This document shows positions 1 through 4,920 of a stretch of DNA of 5,771 bases, one piece after another. The notes below the pieces were generated by a model that saw only the letters and a list, made by a program, of their open reading frames with translations, was not told where the DNA came from and made no database searches. Position 1 is the first letter of the stretch; every line of letters begins with the position of its first letter. Both the position numbers and the translations under genes were made by a program. The DNA is from an uncultured Eubacteriales bacterium (lineage in GTDB: Bacteria; Bacillota; Clostridia; Oscillospirales; Oscillospiraceae): positions 1 to 5,771 of the forward strand of contig CAUABY010000142.1 in NCBI GenBank assembly GCA_958427375.1, read 5' to 3'.

Positions 1-116
1 TCGTCCGTTACGAAAAAATTATCATCATCCAATGTCCTCAAGTTAGGATTATAGTCGGGCAGATAGCCCTTCAATTCCGCCTCGCGTATATACGGGGCGT
101 CAGGGATTTGTACCAT
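1..116 (-). CDS. Short phage protein, 3' part outside window
   Basis: A leftward gene starts at ATG 116 and runs off the left edge, so only 38 residues are visible. It was found by reading the minus strand, and the start is chosen because AAGGAGG lies seven bases upstream. The visible protein opens MVQIPDAPYIREAELKGYLP. From memory, a 'DAPYIREAE..GY' opening is common in small phage proteins that often continue into a Cys-pair metal-binding segment, but no cysteine falls inside the visible part. It overlaps the end of the preceding gene by 17 bases, which suggests translational coupling within the leftward early operon. Function unknown. Confidence 0.72.
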   Translation of the reverse strand, partial: MVQIPDAPYIREAELKGYLPDYNPNLRTLDDDNFFVTD

Positions 117-396
117 TGCGATTCCTCCTTGAATTGTTGTAAAAATCAATGGCGTATTTCAACTGCTGGAAAATCTCTTCTTCGCCGCCGCGCCGGACAA
201 GATAACCGGCGCGGGTATGTACAGCGTGATGCTCGACATAAAACCATATCCCACCGCCGTTCTCGTCCTTGTACAAAAGCTGGGTGGTGATATATCCTTC
301 AAAGTTTTCGAGCTGCGGCTTGAGCTTCGCGCCGGGTATCGCATCCGGGCACTCCCAGCGGAAGAGGTCGTTGTTATTTTTCCTGCCACAACTCAT
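100..396 (-). CDS. Hypothetical phage protein, 98 aa
   Basis: I do not recognise a family. The start is set at ATG 396 because GGAG sits six bases before it. The upstream ATG at 432 would add 12 residues, lacks such a site and lies deeper inside the previous gene. The protein is soluble and mixed in charge, with an aromatic, beta-rich middle (GGGIWFYVEHHAVHTRAGYL, about residues 48-67) and an acidic-to-basic helical tail (EEEIFQQLKYAIDFYNNSRR). It has no membrane segment, and its single Cys pair (C3, C17) is not arranged as a known zinc site. It overlaps the upstream gene by 23 bases and the downstream gene by 17 bases, so it is embedded in the operon. It is probably a phage accessory protein. 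Confidence 0.68.
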   Translation of the reverse strand: MSCGRKNNNDLFRWECPDAIPGAKLKPQLENFEGYITTQLLYKDENGGGIWFYVEHHAVHTRAGYLVRRGGEEEIFQQLKYAIDFYNNSRRNRNGTNP

Positions 397-661
397 AATC
401 CATCCACTCCGCGTTGTATTCTTCCTCATCACTCAGCCACGCGAGGCGGCGCGGCGCTCTCTGCCGGGGTGCTCTGCGGTGGGGCGTGTGAGCGCCGTTC
501 ACGGCGCGCTGCAAGCCCTTATAGCCAAGCACAAGGGCGATGACTATGCCAAGTGTTGCGGCGACTACAGCGCCGCCGGATACGCTGGAAACAAAGGCCA
601 CAAGGTGAGGGAACGCGCGGTTTATTAAACTGCACAGGCTATTGGCTATCATATCAGTCAT
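374..661 (-). CDS. Small single-pass membrane protein, 95 aa
   Basis: No named family recognised. The start ATG 661 is preceded by AAGGAG about seven bases away. Residues 29-47 (GGAVVAATLGIVIALVLGY) form one clear transmembrane helix. After it comes a strongly basic stretch (residues 62-72, HRRAPRQRAPRR region), which by the positive-inside rule suggests that the C-terminus faces the cytoplasm. The last 20 residues are acidic and aromatic (DEEEYNAEWMDYELW). It starts ten bases after the stop of the PAPS-reductase-family gene and overlaps the next gene by 23 bases, so it belongs to the leftward operon. A membrane-located phage accessory role such as superinfection exclusion is conceivable but is only a guess. 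Confidence 0.68.
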   Translation of the reverse strand: MTDMIANSLCSLINRAFPHLVAFVSSVSGGAVVAATLGIVIALVLGYKGLQRAVNGAHTPHRRAPRQRAPRRLAWLSDEEEYNAEWMDYELWQEK

Positions 662-671
662 TCGTCTCTCC

Positions 672-1610
672 TTAAAACAGACTATAATTCAATTCCCCGT
701 CGAGCATTGCCCACTTAAAAGGCTTGTCATCCGGCAATAGCCTTGCATCTTCCGCCGCAAACCGCCTGTCAAAATCGTGGACGGTGTGCCCGTCTGCATG
801 AAACGAAACCGGGCTGTCCGCATCCCATTTGAGCATCAGTGCCCACAGTTCCGGGTAGTTTTTGCGCAAAAGGCGGAGTTGCTTAACGCCTTGATTATGA
901 CAGAACCAGCAGCCGCCACGGGTAGCTGTGGTGTAAATAGGAGACAGTAAGTCGTTTCTCTCACACCATTCGCGGCACATGTCTTCTGTCCACCCTGCTT
1001 CTACAAGTGGAAGAACGATACCGGGCTTACCTTTGTGTCGTTCGATACGCTCAGGTTCATCAGCCGCTATGCCGAGATACTGCACAATATTTGTGTTAGC
1101 TCCTTGTGCAAGGGAGCTATTGGAAAAGCCAATTTCGTTAAGACATTCACCTTGAGTTTGCTGTTGCACCACGGTTTTCTTAACATCGGGAATCCTGTTG
1201 GTTTTCCCTCGTATTGAGGGTCTTTCCTGTTCTTCGGAACTGTATAAAACATTCGCTCGTAAGAGAGAAGTGAGAGGTCTGACTTTGAGCATTGAATTAC
1301 ACCATGCTCCTCCGAACTGGATTGGGAATCCGTAAATTTGGCCTTTCGCCTTGCCGCTTTTCCTTGTTTTGTAAAAATAATGCTCGTAACTTTTCCTTGA
1401 TACGTGCTCAACATCAATCCCCCACCGCGCTTTGATGATAGCGTCCGCCTTTACCTTAAATTCAACCATAGGTGGGAGGTCAGCCTGGATTGTGTCGGTT
1501 GCCCATACCTCCGCGTGTATAATGCGGTCAAGCGGCCAGCTCAGTTCTTCTATTGCACCCAAGCAGGCCAAACTATCTTTGCCATAGGAAAGGCTCAAAA
1601 TATGCTCCAT
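672..1610 (-). CDS. PAPS-reductase-family PP-loop protein with an out-of-frame internal duplication
   Basis: This is an adenine nucleotide alpha-hydrolase-type protein of the phosphoadenosine phosphosulfate reductase family, common in phages and usually of unknown substrate. The PP-loop SYGKDS (residues 8-13) binds ATP/PAPS-like nucleotides. Other family landmarks are YGFP (93-96), WCNSMLKV (103-110), YLGIAADEPERIERH (178-192), SPIYTTATRGGCWFCHNQG (223-241, Cys pair C234/C237) and LWALMLKWD (255-263). The start ATG 1610 has GGAGGT ten bases upstream, inside the end of the repeat-protein gene, with only three bases between stop and start. At 312 residues it seems about 50 longer than I would expect. 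The excess (about residues 118-170) looks non-homologous in this frame, but in another frame the DNA encodes a second diverged copy of residues 74-116. The ORF stays open, so it may still be made, but folding and activity are doubtful. Confidence 0.85.
   Translation of the reverse strand: MEHILSLSYGKDSLACLGAIEELSWPLDRIIHAEVWATDTIQADLPPMVEFKVKADAIIKARWGIDVEHVSRKSYEHYFYKTRKSGKAKGQIYGFPIQFGGAWCNSMLKVRPLTSLLRANVLYSSEEQERPSIRGKTNRIPDVKKTVVQQQTQGECLNEIGFSNSSLAQGANTNIVQYLGIAADEPERIERHKGKPGIVLPLVEAGWTEDMCREWCERNDLLSPIYTTATRGGCWFCHNQGVKQLRLLRKNYPELWALMLKWDADSPVSFHADGHTVHDFDRRFAAEDARLLPDDKPFKWAMLDGELNYSLF
1097..1119. repeat. Near-perfect inverted repeat inside the PAPS-reductase-family gene
   Basis: TAGCTCCTTG (1097-1106) faces CAAGGGAGCTA (1109-1119), giving a ten-base-pair hairpin with a two-base loop and one extra G. 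It lies just where the inserted segment appears to end and the normal family sequence resumes, so it may mark or have promoted the rejoining. No T-run follows on either strand, so it is not a terminator. Confidence 0.55.
1130..1262 (-). other. Diverged second copy of the PAPS-reductase core segment, in the wrong frame
   Basis: Read on the minus strand in the frame of TAC at 1261, this DNA encodes SYERMFYTVPKNRKDP, then a short linker, then GFPMLRKPWCNSKLKVNVLT. This matches, in order, the host gene's own residues from SYEHYFYKTRKS through YGFPIQFGGAWCNSMLKVRPLT. The two copies start at the same eight bases, TTACGAGC, 127 bases apart. Since 127 is not a multiple of three, the second copy is out of frame with the gene. 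Copy B also looks more AT-rich than the gene's ends. It is best read as a fragment of a different homologue joined at the eight-base match. Confidence 0.75.
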
Positions 1611-1613
1611 GCG

Positions 1614-2546
1614 TCATTCGACCTCCACCAGCTCACCATTTTTCAGCGTGTACCAAGTATCAGCTTTGATTTTTTCACCATCTACAATGACAGCCTTGAC
1701 ATTGACTGGGTTATACTCACCCTTCATGTATTCCCACTCAGTCAGAACAATCACCGAGTTTTTCCCAGCTTTGGCGGCACAGCCATTACGGCCTGCGATA
1801 ACACTGCCATAGCCCGCGGCAAGGTTGCTGCCATAGCCCGCGGCAAGGGTGCTCCTGTTGCCCGCGGCAAGGGTGCTCCTGTTGCCCGCGGCAAGGTTGC
1901 TCCTGTAGCCCGCGGCAAGGGTGCTCCAGTCGCTCGCGGCAAGGTTGCTGCCATAGCCCGCGGCAAGGGCGCTCCAGTCGCCCGCGGCAAGGTTGCTCCT
2001 GTTGCCCCCGGCAAGGTTGCTGTCGTTGCCCGCGGCAAGGTTGCTCCTGTCGCTCGCGGCAAGGTTGCTGTCGTTGCCCGCGGCAAGGTTGCTGCCATAG
2101 CCCGCGGCAAGGGCGCTCCAGTCGCCCGCGGCAAGGTTGCTCCTGTAGCCCGCGGCAAGGTTGCTCCTGTCGCTCGCGGCAAGGTTGCTGTCGTTGCTGA
2201 CTTTCTGGCCGGCCTCGGCTTGCCGGCGAGTATACGCCACTTGAGCTTTGACCAATCCGGGGAGCCCTATCTCCCCCTTGACCGTCAGCTCGGAGGAAGC
2301 AAGCTTCGTGTCGTCGGCATCGGTTCTGTCGATAATCCCGGCCGCTTCGCAAACGAAGTAGCGGTTGCCATCTCTTATGGGGAAATATCTGAGCACATCC
2401 ATCGGCGCATCACAGCTATGGAAGCCTTTGCTTTTACATCTTATTGCGCCATCATCGGTATAGGTTTTCCCAAGCTCGTATTGGAACCCGCCGTGTGCGG
2501 TCATATCTTTGCTCATGCCCTTGTATGTTGTTATTTTTTCGCTCAT
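1614..2546 (-). CDS. Phage protein with 16 tandem octapeptide repeats (DUF7666-like ends)
   Basis: 310 residues from ATG 2546. That start is preferred over the in-frame TTG 2555 because AGAGG lies ten bases before the ATG but almost touches the TTG. The N-terminal 110 or so residues (TYKGMSKDMTAHGGFQYELG, then GFHSCDAPMDVLRYFP, then GEIGLPGLVKAQVAYTRRQA) and the C-terminus (VDGEKIKADTWYTLKNGEL) match from memory a clostridial phage family labelled DUF7666. Between them are 16 exact-length repeats S-[NAT]-L-A-[AG]-[GS]-x-x plus one degenerate unit. The GxxS rhythm recalls the YadA/Hep_Hag left-handed beta-roll, so a rod or roll fold is inferred. The cellular role is unknown. The 84-base gap upstream is one of the larger ones in the operon. 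Confidence 0.82.
   Translation of the reverse strand: MSEKITTYKGMSKDMTAHGGFQYELGKTYTDDGAIRCKSKGFHSCDAPMDVLRYFPIRDGNRYFVCEAAGIIDRTDADDTKLASSELTVKGEIGLPGLVKAQVAYTRRQAEAGQKVSNDSNLAASDRSNLAAGYRSNLAAGDWSALAAGYGSNLAAGNDSNLAASDRSNLAAGNDSNLAGGNRSNLAAGDWSALAAGYGSNLAASDWSTLAAGYRSNLAAGNRSTLAAGNRSTLAAGYGSNLAAGYGSVIAGRNGCAAKAGKNSVIVLTEWEYMKGEYNPVNVKAVIVDGEKIKADTWYTLKNGELVEVE
1806..2189 (-). repeat. 24-bp tandem repeat array, 16 in-frame units
   Basis: 384 bases equal exactly 16 units of 24 bp with no gap, each encoding one octapeptide. A core of roughly 17 bases containing CCGCGGCAAGG is nearly constant. The last two codons vary: in protein order they are DR, YR, DW, YG, ND, DR, ND, NR, DW, YG, DW, YR, NR, NR, YG, YG. 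The block DW followed by an SALAAGYG unit occurs twice (units 3-4 and 9-10), showing larger duplications. A degenerate seventeenth unit (SVIAGRNG) follows at 1782-1805. Confidence 0.95.
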
Positions 2547-2596
2547 TGACTTCAAGCCTCTTTTCCGATAAAATAAAAATGCATTTTGGTAATTGT

Positions 2597-2623
2597 GCCG
2601 TTCCCGTGTGCTTACGGGGCGGC
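2597..2623. other. Hairpin in the gap before the repeat-protein gene
   Basis: GCCG-tt-CCCGT (2597-2607) pairs with ACGGG-g-CGGC (2614-2623) around a six-base loop. TTTTT follows on the plus strand (2628-2632), so the terminator-like polarity is rightward, opposite to the genes. For leftward transcripts it would be a stem between the Cys-rich gene and the repeat-protein gene, perhaps limiting read-through or protecting mRNA ends. The palindrome AAAATGCATTTT (2576-2587) lies between it and the repeat gene. Confidence 0.35.
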
Positions 2624-2630
2624 GCGCTTT

Positions 2631-2831
2631 TTATATTCCCGACCGCCGAATCCGGCTCATGCAGTTTAGGCACTCCGGGCATGGGCAGTCTAAGCAGCGG
2701 TCTATAATTTCCTGAGCCTCGCAACGGCGTGGGTAGGCGGAGGATAGCGCATCCACAGAGCGCCACGGGGCGACCGCGCTTAACGCCGCCTGTATGTAGT
2801 TACCCTGTGCCATGGTCACAATGGACATCAT
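2631..2831 (-). CDS. Small Cys-rich phage protein, 66 aa
   Basis: The start ATG 2831 overlaps the stop of the upstream gene as ATGA and has GGAGGT nine bases before it. The GTG at 2837 is also in frame but only three bases from the same site, so the ATG is preferred. The C-terminal half carries six cysteines in CEAQEIIDRCLDCPCPEC plus LNC (residues 37-57), a pattern that suggests a small zinc-binding knuckle. Compact Cys-cluster proteins of this kind are frequent in clostridial phage early operons, usually without known function. The N-terminal half is short, uncharged and possibly helical. Confidence 0.65.
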   Translation of the reverse strand: MMSIVTMAQGNYIQAALSAVAPWRSVDALSSAYPRRCEAQEIIDRCLDCPCPECLNCMSRIRRSGI

Positions 2832-3061
2832 GGGCACTGCACCTCCGCCAATTTATGCGCCACGTCTGAGGCTCGCCACTTGCTGCTCCCGTTTATGTCA
2901 TAGCTCGGAACGCCGCTGAGGAAGCGGAGCGCTGTTCGGCCATCCTTGACGCCAAGGAAATTCTGCACTGCAATAAGGCTCATCATTCCGCCATAATTTC
3001 GGCGGATTTCCTCCGCGATGGCATCCTCAACAGGATTTCTTATTAACTTTACTCGCGGCAT
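2828..3061 (-). CDS. Small HTH, excisionase-like DNA-binding protein, 77 aa
   Basis: Start ATG 3061 has AAGGAGG seven bases upstream. An earlier in-frame ATG at 3094 lies further inside the preceding gene and is less likely. After a short basic N-terminus, residues 27-72 (MSLIAVQNFLGVKDGRTALR, then SYDINGSSKWRASDVAHKL) read as a MerR/excisionase-type winged HTH: a first helix around IAVQNFLGV, a recognition helix around DGRTALRFL, then a beta wing and the 'W-R-x-S-D-V-A' ending seen in such proteins. It could be an excisionase or an early transcription regulator. No integrase is visible in the window, so the excisionase role is unproven. It overlaps the gene before it by 35 bases and the gene after it by four. 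Confidence 0.68.
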   Translation of the reverse strand: MPRVKLIRNPVEDAIAEEIRRNYGGMMSLIAVQNFLGVKDGRTALRFLSGVPSYDINGSSKWRASDVAHKLAEVQCP

Positions 3062-3320
3062 TTTGAAACCTCCTTTCTTCACGTCTTTGAGCATCTTTGA
3101 GAATTACGCTGGGCAAACGAGCGCCGCCGCCTGTGGTGGTATCCCTTACGGCTGACGCTACATAACCCCACGCCGAGCTTTCAAGATGCTCTTTCTTTCT
3201 GGCGGCTTCCACTGCGAGGCGGTATTCTTGGTAAGCCCCGCAGTGAATGTGACAACCAGCCTCACGCTTGGAGCACGGCCTCCCCTCTGCATCTTTGCAA
3301 GGTGGTATAACGCTCGTCAT
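3027..3320 (-). CDS. Phage protein with N-terminal Cys motif, 97 aa
   Basis: Start ATG 3320 is chosen for its GGAGG six bases upstream. The ATG at 3365 would lie within the previous coding region. Residues 8-27 hold four cysteines (C8, C16, C23, C27) with an intervening His in CSKREAGCHIHCGAYQEYR. From memory this resembles the 'C..C..R...CH..C..Y..Y' opening of a very common small phage protein, probably zinc-binding. The rest is charged and helical, ending in a basic tail (RREERRF, KVNKK). The 3' end overlaps the HTH gene by 35 bases, consistent with coupled translation. Function is unknown; DNA or RNA binding is a reasonable guess from the charge. Confidence 0.68.
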   Translation of the reverse strand: MTSVIPPCKDAEGRPCSKREAGCHIHCGAYQEYRLAVEAARKKEHLESSAWGYVASAVRDTTTGGGARLPSVILKDAQRREERRFQNAASKVNKKSC

Positions 3321-3351
3321 TGCAATCCTCCAAACGTCTATAAATGCGGCG

Positions 3352-4089
3352 TTACACCATGGCAACTACTTTCCCTGCGCTGATTTCTGCATCCAGAGCC
3401 GCTTCGAGATAGTGCTTGATGTTGTCCTTGGCCTCCATCTTCCAGATGCCGCCGTCAGCCTCAAACAGGCCGATGCGCCCCTGTTCATCCAGGCGCAAAA
3501 TAAACTCGCTCTCCGGCTGGGGAACTTCGCGGAAAGTGCGGAACGGCTGTAGGGAAATACGGGGCTTGACTACCTCGGTCTGTGCAAGGCTCACACCTTT
3601 CTTCGCCGTCACGGTCTGGCTCACGCCGTTGTCCTCACTTTTCACACCCGCATCATTGTTTATGCGGGAAATGAGGTCTATCAGATAAGCGGTATCATCC
3701 GTGGGCAGGAAACGGCTTCGCAGTTCAATGATTGCTTCCTGCTGGCCGCGCCAGCCCTCGCGGAAATCCGTGTCTCGGCATATCGCTCTATATGCGTTGA
3801 TGCGCTTTGCGTAGTCATCCGTTCTGCTGAACACAGTTACACACGTTGGGTTGACTACACGGACGAACAGCGGAGCGAGAGGCAGATAGGGGTCATTGCC
3901 GATATTGGCGTACTCACTGCGGATGAGCTTGACAATGCTGTCAAGACTGCCAACCTCCAGCTCTTGCGGGTAGTAGCGCTGAGGATCTATCTGCGTAAGG
4001 GGATTGTCAGAATAAGTGACACCGTCAATGTCATATGTCTTGTTTTCTTTGAGGCCTACCAAGTAGGCAAGAGCTTCTTTAAGCATCAT
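3352..4089 (-). CDS. Conserved phage protein, 245 aa (DUF2303-like)
   Basis: Start ATG 4089, with AAAGGA seven bases upstream. The sequence matches from memory a protein often found in clostridial prophage early operons: MLKEALAYLVGLKE...TYDIDGVTYSD, SLDSIVKLIRSEY (about 48-60), FREGWRGQQEAIIELRSRF (about 109-127), GVSQTVTAKKGVSLAQ (about 155-170), QPFRTFREVPQPESEFILRL (about 181-200) and LFEADGGIWKMEA (about 208-220). The order 'helical ELRS segment, VTAKKGV, then beta-rich half' recalls the DUF2303/YfdQ proteins, but the resemblance is distant and not verified. It has no catalytic motif, signal peptide or membrane helix. It ends 31 bases before the next gene and follows the 119-aa gene by 14 bases, so the two are probably functionally paired. 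Confidence 0.82.
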   Translation of the reverse strand: MMLKEALAYLVGLKENKTYDIDGVTYSDNPLTQIDPQRYYPQELEVGSLDSIVKLIRSEYANIGNDPYLPLAPLFVRVVNPTCVTVFSRTDDYAKRINAYRAICRDTDFREGWRGQQEAIIELRSRFLPTDDTAYLIDLISRINNDAGVKSEDNGVSQTVTAKKGVSLAQTEVVKPRISLQPFRTFREVPQPESEFILRLDEQGRIGLFEADGGIWKMEAKDNIKHYLEAALDAEISAGKVVAMV

Positions 4090-4103
4090 GCGGCATTCCT
4101 TTC

Positions 4104-4463
4104 TTATTTAGCGTTTACAAATTTGAGAAGTTTGGGCTGCGGCTGCTCACCACCCGTCATGTTGCACTGGCCAGGAATTTGCGGCACCATTTCGGCCACT
4201 ACCATTTCGCCATTGCCGTCCGTGGTTATAACCATTGCCGTGCTTACGGCTGTGGTAGGCGCCAGCGTGGATTTCGCGGTAGCATTAAGGCCGATATGCT
4301 TACGCTCGCTGTCGGGCTGAAATTCCAGCGTAATCGTTATCTTCCGCTTCGCGTCCGGCTTGGTGGTCGGGTCGAGAATATTGTCAATGACGCGGCTAAC
4401 TTCATAATCAACGCGCTCCTCGATAGCACCGGCGGCCATTCTCAATATGCTTTCTTTGTCCAT
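4104..4463 (-). CDS. Phage 'replication terminator protein'-type family, 119 aa
   Basis: Start ATG 4463 has GGAGG seven bases upstream. The ATG at 4481 sits before that site and is rejected. The pattern of an alpha-helical N-terminus (ESILRMAAGAIEERVDYEVS), then NILDPTTKPDAKRKITITLE, then beta-strand text with K-H-I-G-L-N-A-T-A-K-S-T-L-A-P, and an ending QIPGQCNM resembles proteins that databases label 'replication terminator protein' in clostridial phages. That name is inherited; I know of no evidence that it acts at replication termini. It is the second gene of the leftward operon, right after the Cro-like gene, and is followed at 14 bases by the 245-aa protein. Its actual role is not known. 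Confidence 0.75.
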   Translation of the reverse strand: MDKESILRMAAGAIEERVDYEVSRVIDNILDPTTKPDAKRKITITLEFQPDSERKHIGLNATAKSTLAPTTAVSTAMVITTDGNGEMVVAEMVPQIPGQCNMTGGEQPQPKLLKFVNAK

Positions 4464-4497
4464 TTTTTCACCTCCTTTCATTCTGCTTCAGCACTGG

Positions 4498-4689
4498 TCA
4501 CTCGCCGTTTCCGCGCAGAAGCTCGTCAACTGAGCACTGGTACATATCAGCCAGCTTCAAGAGAAATCGCTTGCGCGGCGTTGTAGTCCCAGTTTCCCAG
4601 TTGTATACAGTGGCATCCGAAACGCGAAGTGCATCCATTACGTCTCGAACCGAAAACCCAGCCCTGCGCCGGGCTTCTCTAAATCCCAT
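4498..4689 (-). CDS. Cro/XRE-family HTH regulator, 63 aa
   Basis: First gene of the leftward operon. The start ATG 4689 has GGAGG seven bases upstream. The longer ORF beginning at 4767 would run through promoter sequence, so it is rejected. The HTH fills nearly the whole protein: helix 2 about residues 13-22 (SVRDVMDALR), recognition helix about 25-33 (DATVYNWET), followed by the typical 'P-x-x-x-x-L-L-K-L-A-D-x-Y' and 'SVDELL' ending of the XRE family. Its size, lack of any second domain and divergent position opposite the repressor fit a Cro-type protein that favours early lytic expression by binding the shared operator region. Which boxes it binds cannot be read from sequence. Confidence 0.88.
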   Translation of the reverse strand: MGFREARRRAGFSVRDVMDALRVSDATVYNWETGTTTPRKRFLLKLADMYQCSVDELLRGNGE

Positions 4690-4717
4690 ATTCTCACCTC
4701 CAAACGCTAAGTTTTTC

Positions 4718-4746
4718 TTGACAACTAAGTGAAACCGTTGTATTGT
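4718..4746 (+). promoter_or_regulatory. Rightward sigma-A promoter facing the leftward one
   Basis: TTGACA (4718-4723), 17 bases, TATTGT (4741-4746): a perfect -35 and a four-of-six -10. Transcription would start near 4753 and run toward the repressor, with a leader of about 168 bases. A CTAAG box sits in its spacer. It points at the leftward promoter, so the two transcripts would overlap by about 75 bases. Confidence 0.5.
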
Positions 4747-4772
4747 AAAAGTGCCAACAGTTATCAATACAA
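4738..4772. repeat. Inverted repeat TTGTATTG / CAATACAA
   Basis: An exact eight-base inverted repeat (4738-4745 and 4765-4772) separated by 19 bases. The left arm overlaps the -10 of the rightward promoter. It could be a second operator, distinct from the CTAAG boxes. Confidence 0.4.
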
Positions 4773-4778
4773 TTTGAC

Positions 4779-4808
4779 AGCCCGCTAACGGTGGGGGCTT
4801 GGTTTTTT
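4779..4808 (+). terminator. Terminator-like hairpin between the facing promoters
   Basis: AGCCC (4779-4783) pairs with GGGCT (4795-4799), with a possible inner CCG/CGG stem, followed by TTGG and six Ts (4803-4808). On the rightward transcript it would lie about 25 bases after the start and could attenuate it. The five-base-pair outer stem is modest, so this is tentative. Confidence 0.35.
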
Positions 4809-4833
4809 GTTGCCATATCTCAAAGACAAACTA

Positions 4834-4862
4834 AGTATAACTAAGATTTTCTAAGAAGTCAA
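4834..4862 (-). promoter_or_regulatory. Leftward sigma-A promoter for the early operon
   Basis: On the minus strand, TTGACT (4862-4857), 17 bases, then TATACT (4839-4834), very close to consensus. Transcription would start near 4827, leaving a leader of about 138 bases before the Cro-like gene. Three CTAAG boxes cover it. Confidence 0.7.
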
Positions 4863-4920
4863 GAAGAAAACGTAGCAAAACTAATTTTTGTGAAAGTTGC
4901 ATAGATTGGAGTGCGTTTCC

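Larger units (their letters stand above)
4707..4855. promoter_or_regulatory. Five CTAAG boxes, probable operators
   Basis: CTAAG occurs in the same orientation at 4707-4711, 4725-4729, 4831-4835, 4841-4845 and 4851-4855. The last three are spaced exactly ten bases apart, one helical turn, and sit on the -10 region and spacer of the leftward promoter. The 4725 copy is in the rightward promoter's spacer. This distribution fits binding sites for the repressor or the Cro-like protein. Confidence 0.5.

Noticed and set aside
217..628. Rightward ORFs opposite the left-end genes
   Set aside because: They lack ribosome sites, show biased composition and overlap leftward genes that have good starts.
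1806..2189. CRISPR-like array
   Set aside because: Units are 24 bp with no unique spacers. Only about seven bases vary, from a small recurring set, and the whole array is in frame in a coding gene.
1806..2189. Diversity-generating retroelement target, because AAC/TAC/GAC codons vary
   Set aside because: No reverse transcriptase, template repeat or second copy is visible, and variants recur as linked blocks, which fits repeat recombination.
1751..2352. Two further leftward ORFs with PRATGATL and QQPCRG repeats
   Set aside because: They are other frames of the same 24-bp array, with no ribosome site and no family sequence outside the repeats.
1404..2549. 381-codon rightward ORF antisense to the repeat protein and part of the PAPS-reductase-family gene
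   Set aside because: It begins at a GTG without a ribosome site. Its long openness is explained by the 24-bp repeat, which is a multiple of three and stop-free in this frame. The opposite strand has well-matched family sequence.
4690..4767. N-terminal extension of the Cro-like protein
   Set aside because: It would translate promoter and operator sequence. The ATG at 4689 has a well-placed GGAGG.
4897..4920. Repressor start at TTG 4897 or 4906
   Set aside because: Neither has a spaced ribosome site. GGAG fits only TTG 4921, and the extra residues are not part of the HTH fold.
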